A stretch of 5,841 nucleotides of DNA, from NCBI GenBank assembly GCA_007133365.1, contig SLMV01000100.1, forward strand, positions 1 to 5,841. The letters run 5' to 3'. Positions 5,323 to 5,841 of this stretch are shown here, piece after piece. A program made the position numbers and the translations under genes. Position 1 is the first letter of the stretch. Every line of letters starts with the position of its first letter. Below the pieces are notes generated by a model, which did not search any database, was not told where the DNA came from, and worked only from the letters and a program-made list of their open reading frames with translations. The stretch comes from Clostridia bacterium (GTDB taxonomy: Bacteria; Bacillota; Sulfobacillia; SLMV01).

Positions 5323-5841
5323 ATGAAGCGATACTACCTGACGCCACTTTTCTTAATGATCTTTCTCATTATATTCACGATACCGGCGCAGGCGGAAACC
5401 CAAGATTTGTCCATCACCTTCCCGCTTGGCGGCGAGAACATGGCGGTGGGGAGCCTTCAGACCATCACGTGGGACGGCTATAGGGACTATGAACTGGACC
5501 TCTTTCTCTCCACGAATTCGGGAAGAACATACGACATCTATTTGGGAAGCGGGATTGCCGGGGCATTTCGGTGGACCGTCCCAGATATTACCACCGATCA
5601 TGCCCGAATCAAGATTTTGGGGGAAATCTCCTACCTTACTCGCGCCCCCGTGAGCATCGAGGCGGTGAGCGATGCCGACTTTGCGATCGGACGGGTTCCC
5701 GAGGCCCCGACGGGCCTGGAGGCCATGGCCCTTTCTCCTAGCGAAATGCAGTTGCTTTGGACCGTTAATTCGGACAATGAACAGGGCTTTAGCATTGAAC
5801 GAAATCGACGCGAGGTTGTCACCGTAGGCCCGGGGGCCCAA
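5323..5841 (+). CDS. Secreted protein with Kre9/KNH-type Ig-like domain and fibronectin III domain (3' end outside window)
   Basis: The frame stays open from ATG 5323 to the right edge (173 codons, no stop reached), so the protein is truncated by the window. Residues 1-24 are a classical signal peptide: MKRYY, a long hydrophobic core, then PAQA with cleavage expected before ETQ. Residues about 29-122 fit the Ser-Thr-rich/Kre9-KNH-like Ig domain: ITFPLGGENMAVGSLQTITW, LDLFLSTNSGRTY, FRWTVPD and a closing SDADFAI. Compare the usual ITSPNGGE.W..G..Q.ITW, LS.DGG..., Y.WTVP and S..FTI. From about 127 a fibronectin type III domain begins: PEAPTGLEAMALSPSEMQLL, W146, and NSDNEQGFSIERN. Such modules are non-catalytic adhesion or spacer domains of cell-surface and secreted proteins, and more modules or an enzyme domain probably follow. 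The start is set by GGAGG seven bases upstream. The long minus-strand open frame opposite (5353-5841) is a shadow. Confidence 0.9.
   Translation, partial: MKRYYLTPLFLMIFLIIFTIPAQAETQDLSITFPLGGENMAVGSLQTITWDGYRDYELDLFLSTNSGRTYDIYLGSGIAGAFRWTVPDITTDHARIKILGEISYLTRAPVSIEAVSDADFAIGRVPEAPTGLEAMALSPSEMQLLWTVNSDNEQGFSIERNRREVVTVGPGAQ

Noticed and set aside
5353..5841. Minus-strand open frame of 162 residues at the right edge
   Set aside because: The plus strand has a signal peptide, strong ribosome-binding site and two recognisable domains across the same bases.
1..5841. CRISPR array, tRNA or rRNA gene
   Set aside because: No regularly spaced repeats, tRNA-like cloverleaf or rRNA signature was seen on either strand.

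Overview
The window looks like a piece of chromosome from a Gram-negative bacterium of moderate G+C (roughly half by eye). The signs are Shine-Dalgarno-led genes, typical bacterial signal peptides, and a secreted protein with the Kre9/KNH-like plus fibronectin-III layout common in environmental Gram-negatives. I cannot name the genus from the sequence. Coding density is low: two complete genes, one gene cut by the right edge, and several stretches that look like eroded coding sequence.

Layout. (1) 1-270, minus strand: the C-terminal part of a histidine/phenylalanine ammonia-lyase (MIO-dependent family) gene, broken by three in-frame stops and a short internal deletion; it runs off the left edge. 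(2) 271-1293: about 1 kb without an intact gene. It holds an unidentified plus-strand reading frame with one internal stop (680-967) and a weaker possible helix-turn-helix remnant (550-660). (3) 1294-3267, plus: a 657-residue exported serine hydrolase of the class C beta-lactamase/penicillin-binding fold, followed by a small beta-rich domain and about four C-terminal membrane helices. (4) 3268-3858: a spacer with a GC-rich hairpin soon after the hydrolase stop, a 92-codon open frame that may be a membrane-protein remnant, and a second hairpin before the next gene. (5) 3859-4803, plus: a CPBP-family (CAAX/bacteriocin-processing) intramembrane metalloprotease with all signature motifs. (6) 4804-5322: a spacer without a convincing gene, ending in an inverted repeat and a strong ribosome-binding site that can pair with the bases next to the start codon. 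(7) 5323 to the right edge, plus: the first 173 residues of a secreted protein with a signal peptide, an Ig-like Kre9/KNH-type domain and the beginning of a fibronectin type III domain.

The three live genes all act at or outside the inner membrane, but spacers of about 500-600 bp make a single operon unlikely, and no shared pathway is shown by the sequence. The most distinctive character of the window is intact envelope genes interleaved with decaying genes, as in a chromosomal region under relaxed selection. I did not find a convincing new defence, mobile or RNA system here.
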